A stretch of 64,000 nt of DNA from Mitsuokella multacida DSM 20544 (GTDB lineage Bacteria > Bacillota > Negativicutes > Selenomonadales > Selenomonadaceae), in NCBI RefSeq assembly GCF_000155955.1, contig NZ_GG697141.2, positions 1,078,588 through 1,142,587 of the forward strand, read 5' to 3'. The translations under genes and the position numbers were made by a program. The notes under the pieces were generated by a model, which worked only from the letters and a program-made list of their open reading frames with translations, was not told the DNA's origin and ran no database searches. Below are positions 17,456 through 26,444 of the stretch, one piece after another. Position 1 is the first letter of the stretch. Every line of letters begins with the position of its first letter.

Positions 17456-18610
17456 GTGATATCCGAAAAGAGACAACCAGGTGTGCCCGAGCAGCATGCA
17501 ACGCGGGCCATCTTTTTTGTCGGGGGATTTGGTGCGGCTTCATGGGCGCCGCTCGTGCCGCTCCTCAAGGCGCGGCTCGGCATCGCAGAGGACGTGCTCG
17601 GCATGCTGCTCTTATGCATCGGCATCGGCTCGCTGCTGACAATGCCGCTGTCGGGTGCGGCGGCAGTCCGACTCGGCTGCCGCAAGGTGCTGACAGCGGC
17701 GGGGATCGTCTACGCTGCTCTGCTGCTCTTGCTCTGCACAGTATCGTCGTTCGGCATGGCCGTGCCGCTGCTGCTGATCTTCGGCGCGACGATGGGCTGT
17801 ATCGATGTCGTCGTCAACATCCAGGCCGTCATCGTCGAGAACGCAGCGGGGCGCCGCCTCATGAGCGGCATGCATGCGCTCTGGAGTGTCGGCGGCTTTG
17901 CGGGGGCCGGGCTCTTCGGCATCTGGGTCGGCACCTTCTCGCTGACGCCGCTGCTCTCGACCATCATCGCGGCCGCCATCATGGTGCTCGTGACGCTCGC
18001 GGCCTCGCGCCATCTGCTGCCCTACGGCGGCGATGCCGGCGGCAAGCTGCTCGCGCTGCCGAAGGGCATCGTGACCTTCGTCGGCATCATCGCCTGCATC
18101 GCCTTCCTCGTCGAGGGCGCCATCATGGACTGGAGCGGTGTCTTCCTGACGACTGTGCGCCATTTCGACATGTCCCTCGCCGGAACGGCCTTCACCGTCT
18201 TCTCGGCGGCCATGCTGACGATGCGCCTGCTCGGCGACTGGACCGTGCAGAAACTCGGCCAGGAGCGCGTCGTCATCGGTGGCAGCCTGCTGGCCGTCGC
18301 CGGCTTCCTGCTCGTCATCTTCGCCGCTGAGCCTGCGCTGCTCTACCTCGGCTTCTTCGCCATCGGTATCGGCTGCGCCAACGTCGTGCCCGTCTTCTTC
18401 TCCCTGCTCGGCAAGCAGCGCGTCATGCCCGTCAGCCTCGCCGTGCCAGCCGTCAGCACGCTCGGCTACCTCGGCATTCTCATGGGCCCCGCCGTCATCG
18501 GCTTCATCGCCCATCAGACCAGCCTCTACACCGCCTTCGGCCTGCTCGCTTTCCTCGTGCTGCTGCAGTCCATCATCGCCGCCTATGTCTATCGTCATAT
18601 CTTAGATTGA
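17456..18610 (+). CDS. MFS transporter
   Basis: About 384 residues with 12 predicted membrane segments. GTG 17456 fits the AAAGGGGA ribosome site (9-base spacing) better than ATG 17447, which touches it. MLLLCIGIGSLLTMPLSGAAAVRLGCRKVL contains the MFS loop 2-3 signature. The sequence resembles the small fucose-permease-like/YbjJ-type MFS group, with unknown substrate. It is a single-gene unit between two intrinsic terminators. Confidence 0.8.
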   Translation: MISEKRQPGVPEQHATRAIFFVGGFGAASWAPLVPLLKARLGIAEDVLGMLLLCIGIGSLLTMPLSGAAAVRLGCRKVLTAAGIVYAALLLLLCTVSSFGMAVPLLLIFGATMGCIDVVVNIQAVIVENAAGRRLMSGMHALWSVGGFAGAGLFGIWVGTFSLTPLLSTIIAAAIMVLVTLAASRHLLPYGGDAGGKLLALPKGIVTFVGIIACIAFLVEGAIMDWSGVFLTTVRHFDMSLAGTAFTVFSAAMLTMRLLGDWTVQKLGQERVVIGGSLLAVAGFLLVIFAAEPALLYLGFFAIGIGCANVVPVFFSLLGKQRVMPVSLAVPAVSTLGYLGILMGPAVIGFIAHQTSLYTAFGLLAFLVLLQSIIAAYVYRHILD

Positions 18611-18639
18611 TGATATAGTCTGCCTATCATAAACGCATA

Positions 18640-18687
18640 CAAAAAGAGAACGCCTCGGAAGATCTGCCTTCCAAGGCGTTCTCTTTG
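18640..18687. terminator. bidirectional terminator
   Basis: AAAAAGAGAACGCCT and AGGCGTTCTCTTTG arms between the convergent MFS and metallophosphoesterase genes. Confidence 0.8.
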
Positions 18688-18688
18688 T

Positions 18689-19804
18689 TTACGCAGATGG
18701 TTTCACGACCTTCACCAGCACGATCTCCGGTGCCGGGCCGATGCGGAAGCGCTGGCCCCAAGCGCCGTAGCCGCTGGAGACAATGGCCAGCAGATGGCCG
18801 AAGTGGCGGGCACCGTAATCGAGGGGGAAGACGCGCTTCGTCACGAAGCGGTTCGGCCAGAACTGGCCGGCGTGCGTGTGGCCGGCGAAGTAGAGGTCCA
18901 TGCCGCAGGAGGATGCCTGCTCGATGCGCAGGGGCTCGTGCTCCATCGCGATCGTGAAAGCGTCCGGCTCCGCCTGCGGAAACTCCGCATGCGGGGCGAT
19001 CCTATAGTCCTCCAAGCCGACGAGCGAGACGCCGGCCGCCAGATGCACCGTGCCGCCGCGCAGGCAGCGCACGCCGCTCCGCTGCAGCCGGCGCTGTTCT
19101 TTATGGAGGTTCAGCCCGTACGTGTCGTGGTTGCCGAAGACCGCGTAGACGCCCCACGGCGCCTTTAGCCCCTCGAAGCCTTTGAAGCTGCGGTCGCGCA
19201 GCACATAGTCGAGGTTGCCGTCGATGATGTCGCCGCCGAGCAGGATGAGGTCCGGCCGCAGCTTCATCATGTCGCGGCGCAGCTCTACCGCGAACGAGCG
19301 CCCGAGCACCGCGCCGAGGTGGATGTCGCTCGCAAAAGCCACCGAGAATTCCCGCTCAATGGGCTTCGCCGTCTTCACCTCGACGATGCGCACCACCGGC
19401 TGGCGCGCGCGCCAGCTGCCGGCTGCGAGCAACAGGGCAAGGCCCAGCAGTGCAGCCCTGCCGTAATGAACGGCAAAGACCGACTGCCACCAGTCAACCC
19501 CGAAGCCCAACGGCTCAGCAAGGCAGACAAGCCAGACGATGAAGGCGGGCACGAGCAGCATCGTCATATAGTAGCCGTAGACAAACCAATAGCCGCCGAT
19601 CCGCGCCAGCAGCCGCGACACCTGCAGGGGCAGGTGATTCGCAAGAATGTTCGGCACGAGATAGATGAACGGCAGCAAGAGGAAAATCAGGAGCAGGCCG
19701 TGCGCCAGGACCGGCAGCGCCCAGCGCAAGAGAAGCCACTGCCCCAGTCCCGAGAGCTCGCCGAGCCCCCAGAGAATCCAATAAAAGGTATAGCGATGTT
19801 TCAA
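18689..19804 (-). CDS. membrane-anchored metallophosphoesterase, YkuE-like
   Basis: Of 371 residues, the first ~135 hold four or so hydrophobic helices. The calcineurin-like phosphoesterase domain follows, with all metal motifs: FASDIHLG, LGGDIIDG, FGNHDTYG, and a final GHTHAGQFWP. Proteins of this type act at the membrane, some on UDP-diacylglucosamine or lipid phosphates; the substrate here is not determined. It is convergent with the MFS gene and shares its terminator. Confidence 0.85.
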   Translation of the reverse strand: MKHRYTFYWILWGLGELSGLGQWLLLRWALPVLAHGLLLIFLLLPFIYLVPNILANHLPLQVSRLLARIGGYWFVYGYYMTMLLVPAFIVWLVCLAEPLGFGVDWWQSVFAVHYGRAALLGLALLLAAGSWRARQPVVRIVEVKTAKPIEREFSVAFASDIHLGAVLGRSFAVELRRDMMKLRPDLILLGGDIIDGNLDYVLRDRSFKGFEGLKAPWGVYAVFGNHDTYGLNLHKEQRRLQRSGVRCLRGGTVHLAAGVSLVGLEDYRIAPHAEFPQAEPDAFTIAMEHEPLRIEQASSCGMDLYFAGHTHAGQFWPNRFVTKRVFPLDYGARHFGHLLAIVSSGYGAWGQRFRIGPAPEIVLVKVVKPSA

Positions 19805-20077
19805 TACAATTCTCCAGACTTTATGTATGCAACAGAACGATGAGAGCGATTCACACGCTCATCTCCGTCTTGATTCGACAGAATGCCGCAAAATCCTGCT
19901 GACAGCTGCTACAGAGAACCCCAACGATGTTCCATCAAAAAGTCCAGTGCTGGACGTTTCGGGCGCCAAATTCAACCTTACTGGATACACAACAGCTGTT
20001 ATGGCAGGAAACTTTGAGCAGCATGGCGAATCGTATCCATACAGAATGATACGGAATTGTAACTATCGGAGGATGCG
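19805..20077. other. intergenic stretch with a damaged family 1 palindrome
   Basis: No gene is supported. A copy of the dispersed palindrome at 19937-19959 has lost its T-run on one side (CTGGACGTTTC). Confidence 0.45.
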
Positions 20078-20359
20078 ATGGACATAAATCTACATGATAC
20101 TGTTGCCTGGTACTTTACCATCATAAATGCAGCAGCCATAGCTGCCTATGGCTGGGACAAACTGTGCGCCATCCGCAAGTGGTGGCGTGTACCGGAGCTA
20201 ACGCTGCTCGGCATAGCAGCCATTGGCGGCAGCGTGGGGGCTCTGCTGGCGATGAAGCTGTTTCACCACAAGACACTGCATCTGAAATTCAAGTACGGCG
20301 TGCCGCTGATACTGGTGCTGCAGGTAGCGGCCCTTGTCTATCTGCACATGCCGAGATAA
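20078..20359 (+). CDS. DUF1294 family small membrane protein
   Basis: This 93-residue protein starts at ATG 20078, 6 bases after GGAGG. It has three hydrophobic segments and the family pattern AAYGWDKLCAIRKWWRVPELTLL ... GGSVGALLAMKLFHHKT. The family's function is not established. It lies 38 bp before the UmuC-like gene on the same strand and may be cotranscribed with it. Confidence 0.85.
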   Translation: MDINLHDTVAWYFTIINAAAIAAYGWDKLCAIRKWWRVPELTLLGIAAIGGSVGALLAMKLFHHKTLHLKFKYGVPLILVLQVAALVYLHMPR

Positions 20360-20397
20360 TGCGATACAGAAGCGTGAAGTGGTGTTGAAGGACATAT

Positions 20398-21897
20398 ATG
20401 AAGAAAAACTGTTTCATCGCGATTGACCTTAAGTCATTCTACGCATCAGTGGAATGTGTGGAGCGTGGGCTTGATCCGCTGACTACTAATCTGGTGGTAG
20501 CCGATGAGAGTCGTACGGAAAAGACCATATGCCTTGCCGCCACACCGGCCATCAAATCATATGGTGTGCCAGGACGGGCACGGCTTTTCGAAGTCATACA
20601 GAAAGTCAAAGCAGCTAACAGCATGCGCCGCTTCTACGCACCGGGCAGGAAGCTCACAGGAACGTCGCATGACGCGACCGAACTGGCCAACAATCCAAAT
20701 CTCGCCATAGACTACATCGTGGCACCGCCTCGCATGGCGTTTTACATGGACTACAGTGCACGCATCTACAAGGTGTACCTGCGCTACATCGCGCCGCAGG
20801 ACATACATACCTATTCCATCGATGAAGTGTTCATCAACGCCGCGCCGTATCTCGGCACCTATGAGATGACGGCGCATGATCTAGGCATGAAGCTCATGCG
20901 AGAGGTGCTGAAAGAGACGGACATCACCGCTACCGCAGGCATTGGCACGAATCTGTACTTAGCAAAAATCGCCATGGATATCGTCGCAAAGCACATGCCG
21001 CCAGATCCGGATGGCGTGCGGATTGCCGCACTCGATGAAATAAGCTATCGGCGGAAGCTCTGGGCGCATACCCCGCTAACGGACTTCTGGCGCGTGGGCA
21101 AGGGCTATGCCGAAAAGCTTGCCAACATGGGCCTTTATTCCATGGGCGATATTGCCCGCCGTTCCTTAGATGCGCAGGGAGAGAAGGAACTCTACCGCGT
21201 CTTCGGCGTCAATGCCGAACTCTTGATCGACCATGCCTGGGGCTATGAGCCCTGCACGATGGAAGCCATCAAGGCGTATCGCCCCGCCTCCACAAGCGTC
21301 AGCAGTGGCCAGGTACTTCACTGCCCCTACACGAATGAGCAGGCAAGGCTCATCGTCTGGGAGATGGCCGACCAGATGATACTGGACCTCGTTGCCAAGA
21401 AGCTCATGACAAGTCAGATTGTCTTGGACATAGGCTACGATATCGAAAACATCGCCAAGGGCTACACTGGCCCCGTACATATCGACCATTACGGTAGAAG
21501 GGTGCCCAAGCCAGCCCATGGCACGGTAAGCCTGAAGAAGCATAGCTCTTCGACAAAGCAGTTGCTTCATGAGACACTGGCTCTTTACGACCGCATCGTA
21601 AGTCCCACGTTGATGGTGCGCCGCATCACCATCACAATGGGGAAACTCATAGACGAAGACAGCGCTACCAAGAAAAACGAAGATATTGTCCAATTCGATC
21701 TCTTCAGCGATACAGAGAAAGAGGCCAAGGAGAGCGAAGCGGCCGAACATGCAGAGCAAAAGGAAAAATCCCTGCAACACGCCATGATCGCCATCAAGAA
21801 CAAGTTCGGTAAGAACGCCATCCTGAAAGCCACCAATCTCAAAGAAGAAGCCCGCACCATTGCCCGCAATAGCGAAATTGGAGGTCATAAGGCATGA
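20398..21897 (+). CDS. Y-family DNA polymerase, UmuC/ImpB-like
   Basis: The 499-residue protein begins MKKNCFIAIDLKSFYASVEC, the catalytic palm motif with the first metal-binding Asp and the YASVE pair. The second motif YSIDEVFINA carries the Asp-Glu pair. The little-finger region and a long charged C-terminus follow. It is the plasmid/phage-borne 'UV-damage repair' type of translesion polymerase, usually SOS-induced. No umuD partner is present. The next small gene overlaps its stop, as is common for this type. Confidence 0.9.
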   Translation: MKKNCFIAIDLKSFYASVECVERGLDPLTTNLVVADESRTEKTICLAATPAIKSYGVPGRARLFEVIQKVKAANSMRRFYAPGRKLTGTSHDATELANNPNLAIDYIVAPPRMAFYMDYSARIYKVYLRYIAPQDIHTYSIDEVFINAAPYLGTYEMTAHDLGMKLMREVLKETDITATAGIGTNLYLAKIAMDIVAKHMPPDPDGVRIAALDEISYRRKLWAHTPLTDFWRVGKGYAEKLANMGLYSMGDIARRSLDAQGEKELYRVFGVNAELLIDHAWGYEPCTMEAIKAYRPASTSVSSGQVLHCPYTNEQARLIVWEMADQMILDLVAKKLMTSQIVLDIGYDIENIAKGYTGPVHIDHYGRRVPKPAHGTVSLKKHSSSTKQLLHETLALYDRIVSPTLMVRRITITMGKLIDEDSATKKNEDIVQFDLFSDTEKEAKESEAAEHAEQKEKSLQHAMIAIKNKFGKNAILKATNLKEEARTIARNSEIGGHKA

Positions 21898-22091
21898 GGA
21901 AAATCGAGCGAAAAATAGAGCAGTACAGCGACATTATCAACCTGCCGCGACCAGAGACAAGATGCCACCCACGCATGCCCATAGAAAAACGAGCCGTACA
22001 GTTCGCCCCCTTCGCAGCCCTGACCGGCTACGAAGAAGTCGTCAAAGAGACGATACAAAGGCATGAAGACGAGATTACGCGCAAGATATAA
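21894..22091 (+). CDS. small YolD-like protein cotranslated with the UmuC-like polymerase
   Basis: This 65-residue basic protein overlaps the polymerase stop (ATGA). The stretch MPIEKRAVQFAPFAALTGYEE resembles YolD-type proteins, which often accompany Y-family polymerases in mobile DNA. Its role is unknown. Confidence 0.7.
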   Translation: MRKIERKIEQYSDIINLPRPETRCHPRMPIEKRAVQFAPFAALTGYEEVVKETIQRHEDEITRKI

Positions 22092-22102
22092 TGTTGTTTC
22101 AT

Positions 22103-23591
22103 TCAGGAGTCAGCAGTTTACAGCTTTTAAGCCGCTTGCCCATCGCCCCAGGCCAAGACCTGCAAGGCTTTGAGCAGAGCGCTTGAATTTATGCTACTTT
22201 GGGCTTTGGACACCAAAGTGGCGAAAAATACTTCCTTGTGGATCTGTTGACTCAGCGCGTGCCGCAGCTCTTGCGGGCTCTTGTCCCGGTAGGTGCTTAA
22301 CTTCTCGTCCTCGTACGGTAGGATCTTCATGAGAGCGTGCCCGGCATTCGTAAGGTTCAGTAGACGCTCAATCGCAGTCTTTGTGCGAACTTTGTAGCTG
22401 CCAAGCTCCCAAAACATCTTCTGCTCGTAGTAATTCGTCTCAATGCCCCAGCGAAGCTTGTAAAGCTTGAGCGGGTAAAACGTCATGAGCTTGGAACTGG
22501 TGTCACGGAGGGTCTTGCTCTCCTGCCATGCAATGCTCATGTGCAGGGCCATCGGGTCCACGGTGCTGAAAAAGAGACGGCAAGAACCGCTCTTGCTCAG
22601 CGTCACATAGGTATGGACGGTTCGGTCGCCAAAGATGTGTGTCTTCACCAGCCGGTGGGAGACAAGATAACCATCCATTTTGTAAGGGTAGTTCTCGGGC
22701 GCAACGGGAATCTCGTCCAGCTTCAAGCGCCTGCCGTACTTTGGCGGACGGCCGCGGCGGCCTGCCGTCGAAGTTGGCAGCTCAAAGATGGCCGTATCGC
22801 GACGTGCATTGCAAATCATGTTGAGATTCGGGTAGCGGAGTGCAAGCGCGAGCAGCTCACGCTTGGCATACCAGCTGTCGAAGAGCAGGATGACCTGGCG
22901 TTTTTCAAGGATTGGCATGACTTCATCGAGAAGCTGGCAGGCAAGTGTCAACTTCGAGGCTTCGCCGTTGCTCATGACGTAGCCAATCGGTACCGCGATA
23001 TAACGAATCTGCTGCTTGCCTGCGTTCTCATGGAGGACCGGCACGCTCATCGTCAGGCTGACGAAGGCATGGCCATTGAAATAGGACTTGCCATCGTGTT
23101 TGGCGTGGTCGTACAGGATGCCTACACCGTCGAAGTGCTTGCCCCACTTGGCAATGGACGTGTCGTCCACGCTGAGCAGGATAGGCTCCTGCCGCAGTGC
23201 CTCTGGCACTATGGCAAGCGCCCGCAGCGCCAAGGCCTGGCGAATGGATGCATCTGTGACAAGCCCGTTGCTGAGGGCACGGTAATAGCTGTTAAGCGAT
23301 GCGTCCGTTTGCTTCGACAGGAACTGCCGGAACAGGCAGCGCACCGACGGAGCCGACTCCAGAGCCAGCTGAGCGATGAGGAGCCACGCCAGCAGATGGC
23401 GCGTCGGTCTCGTTGCAGCGAGAAACAAGGAAGAAAAAATCGTCAAGAGTTTGTCAACTGTCGACTGACTGGTGTATAATTGAGACATCACGTAGCACCT
23501 CTCGTGTTTGGTTTGTGGTGAATCTATTATACACCAGCAGGGGCTACGTGATTTTATTATGTCTCAAAAGCTGTAAACTGCTGTCAGGAGT
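22103..23591 (-). mobile_element. complete IS4-like insertion sequence with 8-bp target duplication
   Basis: Terminal inverted repeats of 21 bp, CAGCAGTTTACAGCTTTTRAG, lie at 22111-22131 and 23563-23583 with 20/21 identity. The direct repeat TCAGGAGT flanks them at 22103-22110 and 23584-23591. The element proper is 1473 bp with one intact transposase gene. Clean duplication and near-perfect ends suggest a recent insertion. It separates the YolD-like gene from the secreted-protein gene at 23599, whose ribosome site is inside the duplicated bases. Confidence 0.93.
22127..23488 (-). CDS. IS4-superfamily DDE transposase
   Basis: The 453-residue protein starts at ATG 23488, 9 bases after GAGAGG. 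Catalytic DDE pattern: ILLSVDDTSIAKWGKHFDG (first Asp), ILLFDSWYAKREL (second Asp), YKLRWGIETNYYEQKMFWELG (Y-x2-R-x3-E type signature). The stop codon lies inside the left terminal repeat. A minus-strand TATAAT just inside the right end drives it. The 8-bp duplication is compatible with some IS4 subgroups; the exact subgroup needs a database comparison. Confidence 0.9.
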   Translation of the reverse strand: MSQLYTSQSTVDKLLTIFSSLFLAATRPTRHLLAWLLIAQLALESAPSVRCLFRQFLSKQTDASLNSYYRALSNGLVTDASIRQALALRALAIVPEALRQEPILLSVDDTSIAKWGKHFDGVGILYDHAKHDGKSYFNGHAFVSLTMSVPVLHENAGKQQIRYIAVPIGYVMSNGEASKLTLACQLLDEVMPILEKRQVILLFDSWYAKRELLALALRYPNLNMICNARRDTAIFELPTSTAGRRGRPPKYGRRLKLDEIPVAPENYPYKMDGYLVSHRLVKTHIFGDRTVHTYVTLSKSGSCRLFFSTVDPMALHMSIAWQESKTLRDTSSKLMTFYPLKLYKLRWGIETNYYEQKMFWELGSYKVRTKTAIERLLNLTNAGHALMKILPYEDEKLSTYRDKSPQELRHALSQQIHKEVFFATLVSKAQSSINSSALLKALQVLAWGDGQAA

Positions 23592-23598
23592 GATTCTT

Positions 23599-24726
23599 AT
23601 GAAAATAGGGACGAAAGGATTTATCGCACTAGGAAGTACATTTATTCTGACAACCTGTGTTGTGCAACCTATAGGATATGCCACAGAAATAACAGCACCA
23701 TCTAAACCTATTTATATGGTTAATAAAGGTACGCAATATTTCGATAGTACAAGTGGGAGTATTTCCTTTACACGTTCACAAAATGGCATACTGTATCTAT
23801 CTGATGCAGGTGGAAATCAATTGATGGCATTCCAAGGAAATCTAACATCAACAGACCATGACGCTGTTTATGAAATTACAAAATTGGATATGCAGGATCC
23901 AACTCGAACTTTTTTCGTCATAAATGTAACCATCGGCGTTCATCCTATGAATACTGGCTTTTGGATTATAGGCGAGGAAGGTGGTAAATGGAAACCATTT
24001 GTAACGCGTGAAACATTAGGCCGTGCAGGTTATGACCTTAGTTTGCCTCAGCGTCTGAGTATTGTTGCGACAGGTGATGAAGCAATCTATCTAACCAGTA
24101 AGCATGAAGGGATGCCGCGACCAGATCAAAGTATGGCACAGGCCCCGTTAACAACTGTTTTCCGAGCCGGCATTCGTTGGGATGATTCAAAACATAACTT
24201 CAATGTATATTCTTTATCCGAGAATTCATCCTCTAGTGCTACATCATCGAGTACCGGCTCTGCATCGTCATCACGGATTAATCAGTACTCGCCGCGTATG
24301 CCGATGGATCAAGCTAGAATTGGTGGCATCGGCATTGGTGACTCAATAGACTACGTAAAATCCATTTATGGTGAGCCTACATATGTAGGCCAAAGAGGAA
24401 AGAATTACCTTTATGATGGCTTATACGCTTACGACATGACATACGGTGATTCCTTTAAGCTCAGTGTAGTCGAGAATTCGGATGGCACAGAAGAAGTCAT
24501 TGATATTGCTTCCACTGCCAATAACGGATTAGCAATGCCATGTGGAATAAAAGTCGGCTCATCTATCGGGGAAGTCTATAAGAACTTTGGCATGCCATGG
24601 CGAATAAATTCCGCAAAAAGTATTGAGCGGAACTATGTGTATCGCACGCAGTATTCACCTAAAGTAGTATTTACTACAAATCAGCAACATACTATCACGC
24701 GTATCACAATTATTGGTATGGAGTAA
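23599..24726 (+). CDS. secreted protein with tandem 'GIxxGxS..YGxP' domains
   Basis: This 375-residue protein has a signal peptide (MKIGTKGFIALGSTFILTTC, cleavage near YATE) and starts after AGGAG. The front half (~30-200) is a beta-rich segment with no recognised family. A Ser-rich linker (~205-225) is followed by two copies of a motif seen as GGIGIGDSIDYVKSIYGEP and CGIKVGSSIGEVYKNFGMP. The same motif pair occurs in the 26445-26912 protein. It resembles small Firmicutes secreted domains (DUF4309/BamE-like in spacing), but no function is assigned. The gene is more AT-rich than its neighbours. Confidence 0.7.
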   Translation: MKIGTKGFIALGSTFILTTCVVQPIGYATEITAPSKPIYMVNKGTQYFDSTSGSISFTRSQNGILYLSDAGGNQLMAFQGNLTSTDHDAVYEITKLDMQDPTRTFFVINVTIGVHPMNTGFWIIGEEGGKWKPFVTRETLGRAGYDLSLPQRLSIVATGDEAIYLTSKHEGMPRPDQSMAQAPLTTVFRAGIRWDDSKHNFNVYSLSENSSSSATSSSTGSASSSRINQYSPRMPMDQARIGGIGIGDSIDYVKSIYGEPTYVGQRGKNYLYDGLYAYDMTYGDSFKLSVVENSDGTEEVIDIASTANNGLAMPCGIKVGSSIGEVYKNFGMPWRINSAKSIERNYVYRTQYSPKVVFTTNQQHTITRITIIGME

Positions 24727-24777
24727 AACGTTTCGTTAAAAAAGTGGTGAGCAGATTGGAACGAATCGAAGGAACTG

Positions 24778-25404
24778 TCAATCTTTTTGGCCCCTTATCT
24801 TTAATCGACTCGACCGTCTCTGCCAATCCAACTCATGGAAGACCACACCGCTTTCCTTCAGCCACATGTACACGGTAGGCCGTGAAGCATGGCAGATGCG
24901 CATGAGCTCGGATACGGAGTGGATCTCGCGGTTCTGGTACTTTTTGACAAGCTCGTCCCAGTCGGCGGGCTTTTTCTTTTTCTGCCTGCCCTTGTAGATG
25001 CCCTTAGCCTTGGCGACGGCGATGCCCTCGGCCTGACGCTGCAGCATGATCTTGCGCTCGAAGGTGGCAATGGCCGCAAAGACCGTCATCGCCAATTCGC
25101 CGGCAGGGGTGGATGTATCAAAATTCTCTTTGAGCGAGATGACCTGCACACCTTTCTCGCGAAGGTCCTGGATGATATCGAGCAAGTCCTTCGTGCTGCG
25201 AGCCAAGCGTGAAAATTCCGATACATAGATGGTATCGCCTTCACGCGCAAAATCGATCATAGCTCTCAATTGTGGTCGCTCGGTATTTTTGCCAGACAAT
25301 TTATCTTTATAAATACGTTCTACATTTGCCTTCTCCTTCAACTCGATGATCTGCCGTTCTTCGTGCTGCTCAACTGTTGAGACCCTGACATAGCCAATTT
25401 TCAT
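24778..25404 (-). CDS. serine recombinase (resolvase/invertase family)
   Basis: This 208-residue protein begins MKIGYVRVSTVEQHEERQI with the catalytic Ser of the resolvase fold, has FSRLARSTKDLLDI and the Arg-rich FERKIMLQRQAEG helix, and ends with a Hin-like DNA-binding domain (HSVSELMRICHASRPTVYMW). On a plasmid it could resolve multimers or be a transposon relic; no transposase accompanies it. An inverted repeat just upstream is a candidate crossover site. Confidence 0.88.
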   Translation of the reverse strand: MKIGYVRVSTVEQHEERQIIELKEKANVERIYKDKLSGKNTERPQLRAMIDFAREGDTIYVSEFSRLARSTKDLLDIIQDLREKGVQVISLKENFDTSTPAGELAMTVFAAIATFERKIMLQRQAEGIAVAKAKGIYKGRQKKKKPADWDELVKKYQNREIHSVSELMRICHASRPTVYMWLKESGVVFHELDWQRRSSRLKIRGQKD

Positions 25405-25416
25405 GAATATTCCCTC

Positions 25417-25448
25417 TATAGTATAAAAGAACTTCTAGACATACTATG
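25417..25448. promoter_or_regulatory. inverted repeat upstream of the resolvase, candidate res subsite
   Basis: TATAGTAT (25417-25424) and ATACTATG (25441-25448) are nearly perfect inverted arms across 16 bases, in AT-rich DNA 12-45 bp before the resolvase start. Resolvase sites are usually placed here. It could equally be promoter structure. Confidence 0.35.
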
Positions 25449-25616
25449 ATATATTGTTCATTATAGCATATTTTACAATTTGATTCGCACTGTAAATGCA
25501 TTTTGTACCTATCAAAATAGGGCACGCGCTAATTTTATACTACGCAAAAAGGCACGTACTACAGTTCTGTAGCACGTGCCTTTTGCTATTCCTTATAATT
25601 TCGATGCCTTCGGTGC

Positions 25617-25943
25617 TCACATCAATTTCTTCTCATCCTTTGAGGTGGCCTCCTTCAACCTCTTTTTTTCCTTCGAAGTATGGGATAAGTTCACTTGGTA
25701 CGATCCAAAAAACGTGAATCGTTGATCCGCAAGGGCAGGCAGTTCTTTGATATCCAGTTCGTCCTCAGAAGCCTCTAAGGCCGAAATATCGCTTTCCAAT
25801 GGCTCGGAGGTATCGATAGGTTGTTCAGATGCGATTGCGACTCGATGCGCTTCTTGCATCGAGTCCGAGAGCCCCGCCCCGCAATTCGAGCAGAATTTAG
25901 CGTGATCCGGCATCTTGGTACCGCAGTTCTTACAATACATCAT
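25617..25943 (-). CDS. truncated zinc-ribbon protein, paralogue of the 35515-38286 protein
   Basis: From ATG 25943 the product has 108 residues. The N-terminal zinc ribbon YCKNCGTKMPDHAKFCSNCG is almost identical to that of the 923-residue Sel1-type protein (FCMNCGTKLPDHAKFCFNCG). An acidic linker follows, and then FTFFGSYQVNL, matching FTILGKYKVEL of the larger protein. Soon after this point the frame ends in a Lys-rich tail. It looks like the first ~100 residues of that protein family left after a truncation. A function is not known. Confidence 0.6.
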   Translation of the reverse strand: MMYCKNCGTKMPDHAKFCSNCGAGLSDSMQEAHRVAIASEQPIDTSEPLESDISALEASEDELDIKELPALADQRFTFFGSYQVNLSHTSKEKKRLKEATSKDEKKLM

Positions 25944-26444
25944 ATACATCTCCCTTCCGGAAATCCTTTCACTCGGCAAAGAAAATTCACCCGGTGAATT
26001 CTCTAGGTCCAGCAGCAGATCGTTCCAGCACGGATACAAGAGCGAAAGGGATTGCCCTTAGCTATTGCTAGGATGTAATCCATCACTCGTGAAAACCTAC
26101 TGAGGGACGTGTCCTCTTTATTATACCCGAAAAAAGCTGGCAAGGCTAGTCATGTTACCCAGGAAATAGACATATGAGTCCAACCAGCGGGCAAATTGCT
26201 GATAATCTTACAAATTATCGCAATATATATAGCTATTCTGTATCACTGCGGATGACATCCTTCATTTAGGTAAAGGGAATTCACCCGGTGAATTTTTATC
26301 CTGCTCGTGTAGCGCCTCAAGATCTCTTCAGAAAGAAATAAGCCAGCTCCGCGGCATACTAGATGCACCGGCGGAGCTGGCCTTTCTATGTCTGATGGTA
26401 ACACAAGCCATTCGGACCTGCAAGCACTGCTATCTAAGAAGACG
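25944..26444. other. intergenic region with palindromes, a shared 24-bp repeat and a terminator
   Basis: AATTCACCCGGTGAATT occurs at 25984-26000 and 26278-26294 (family 2 palindrome). CGTTCCAGCACGGATACAAG begins a 24-bp repeat at 26021-26044 that recurs at 27021-27044. A minus-strand TATAAT lies at 26112-26117. A terminator (AGCCAGCTCCGC / GCGGAGCTGGCCTTT) at 26341-26386 follows the next gene. No coding sequence is supported. Confidence 0.5.

Noticed and set aside
19827-20087. Plus-strand frame of 86 codons
   Set aside because: It runs through a palindrome, has no Shine-Dalgarno site and overlaps the DUF1294 start.
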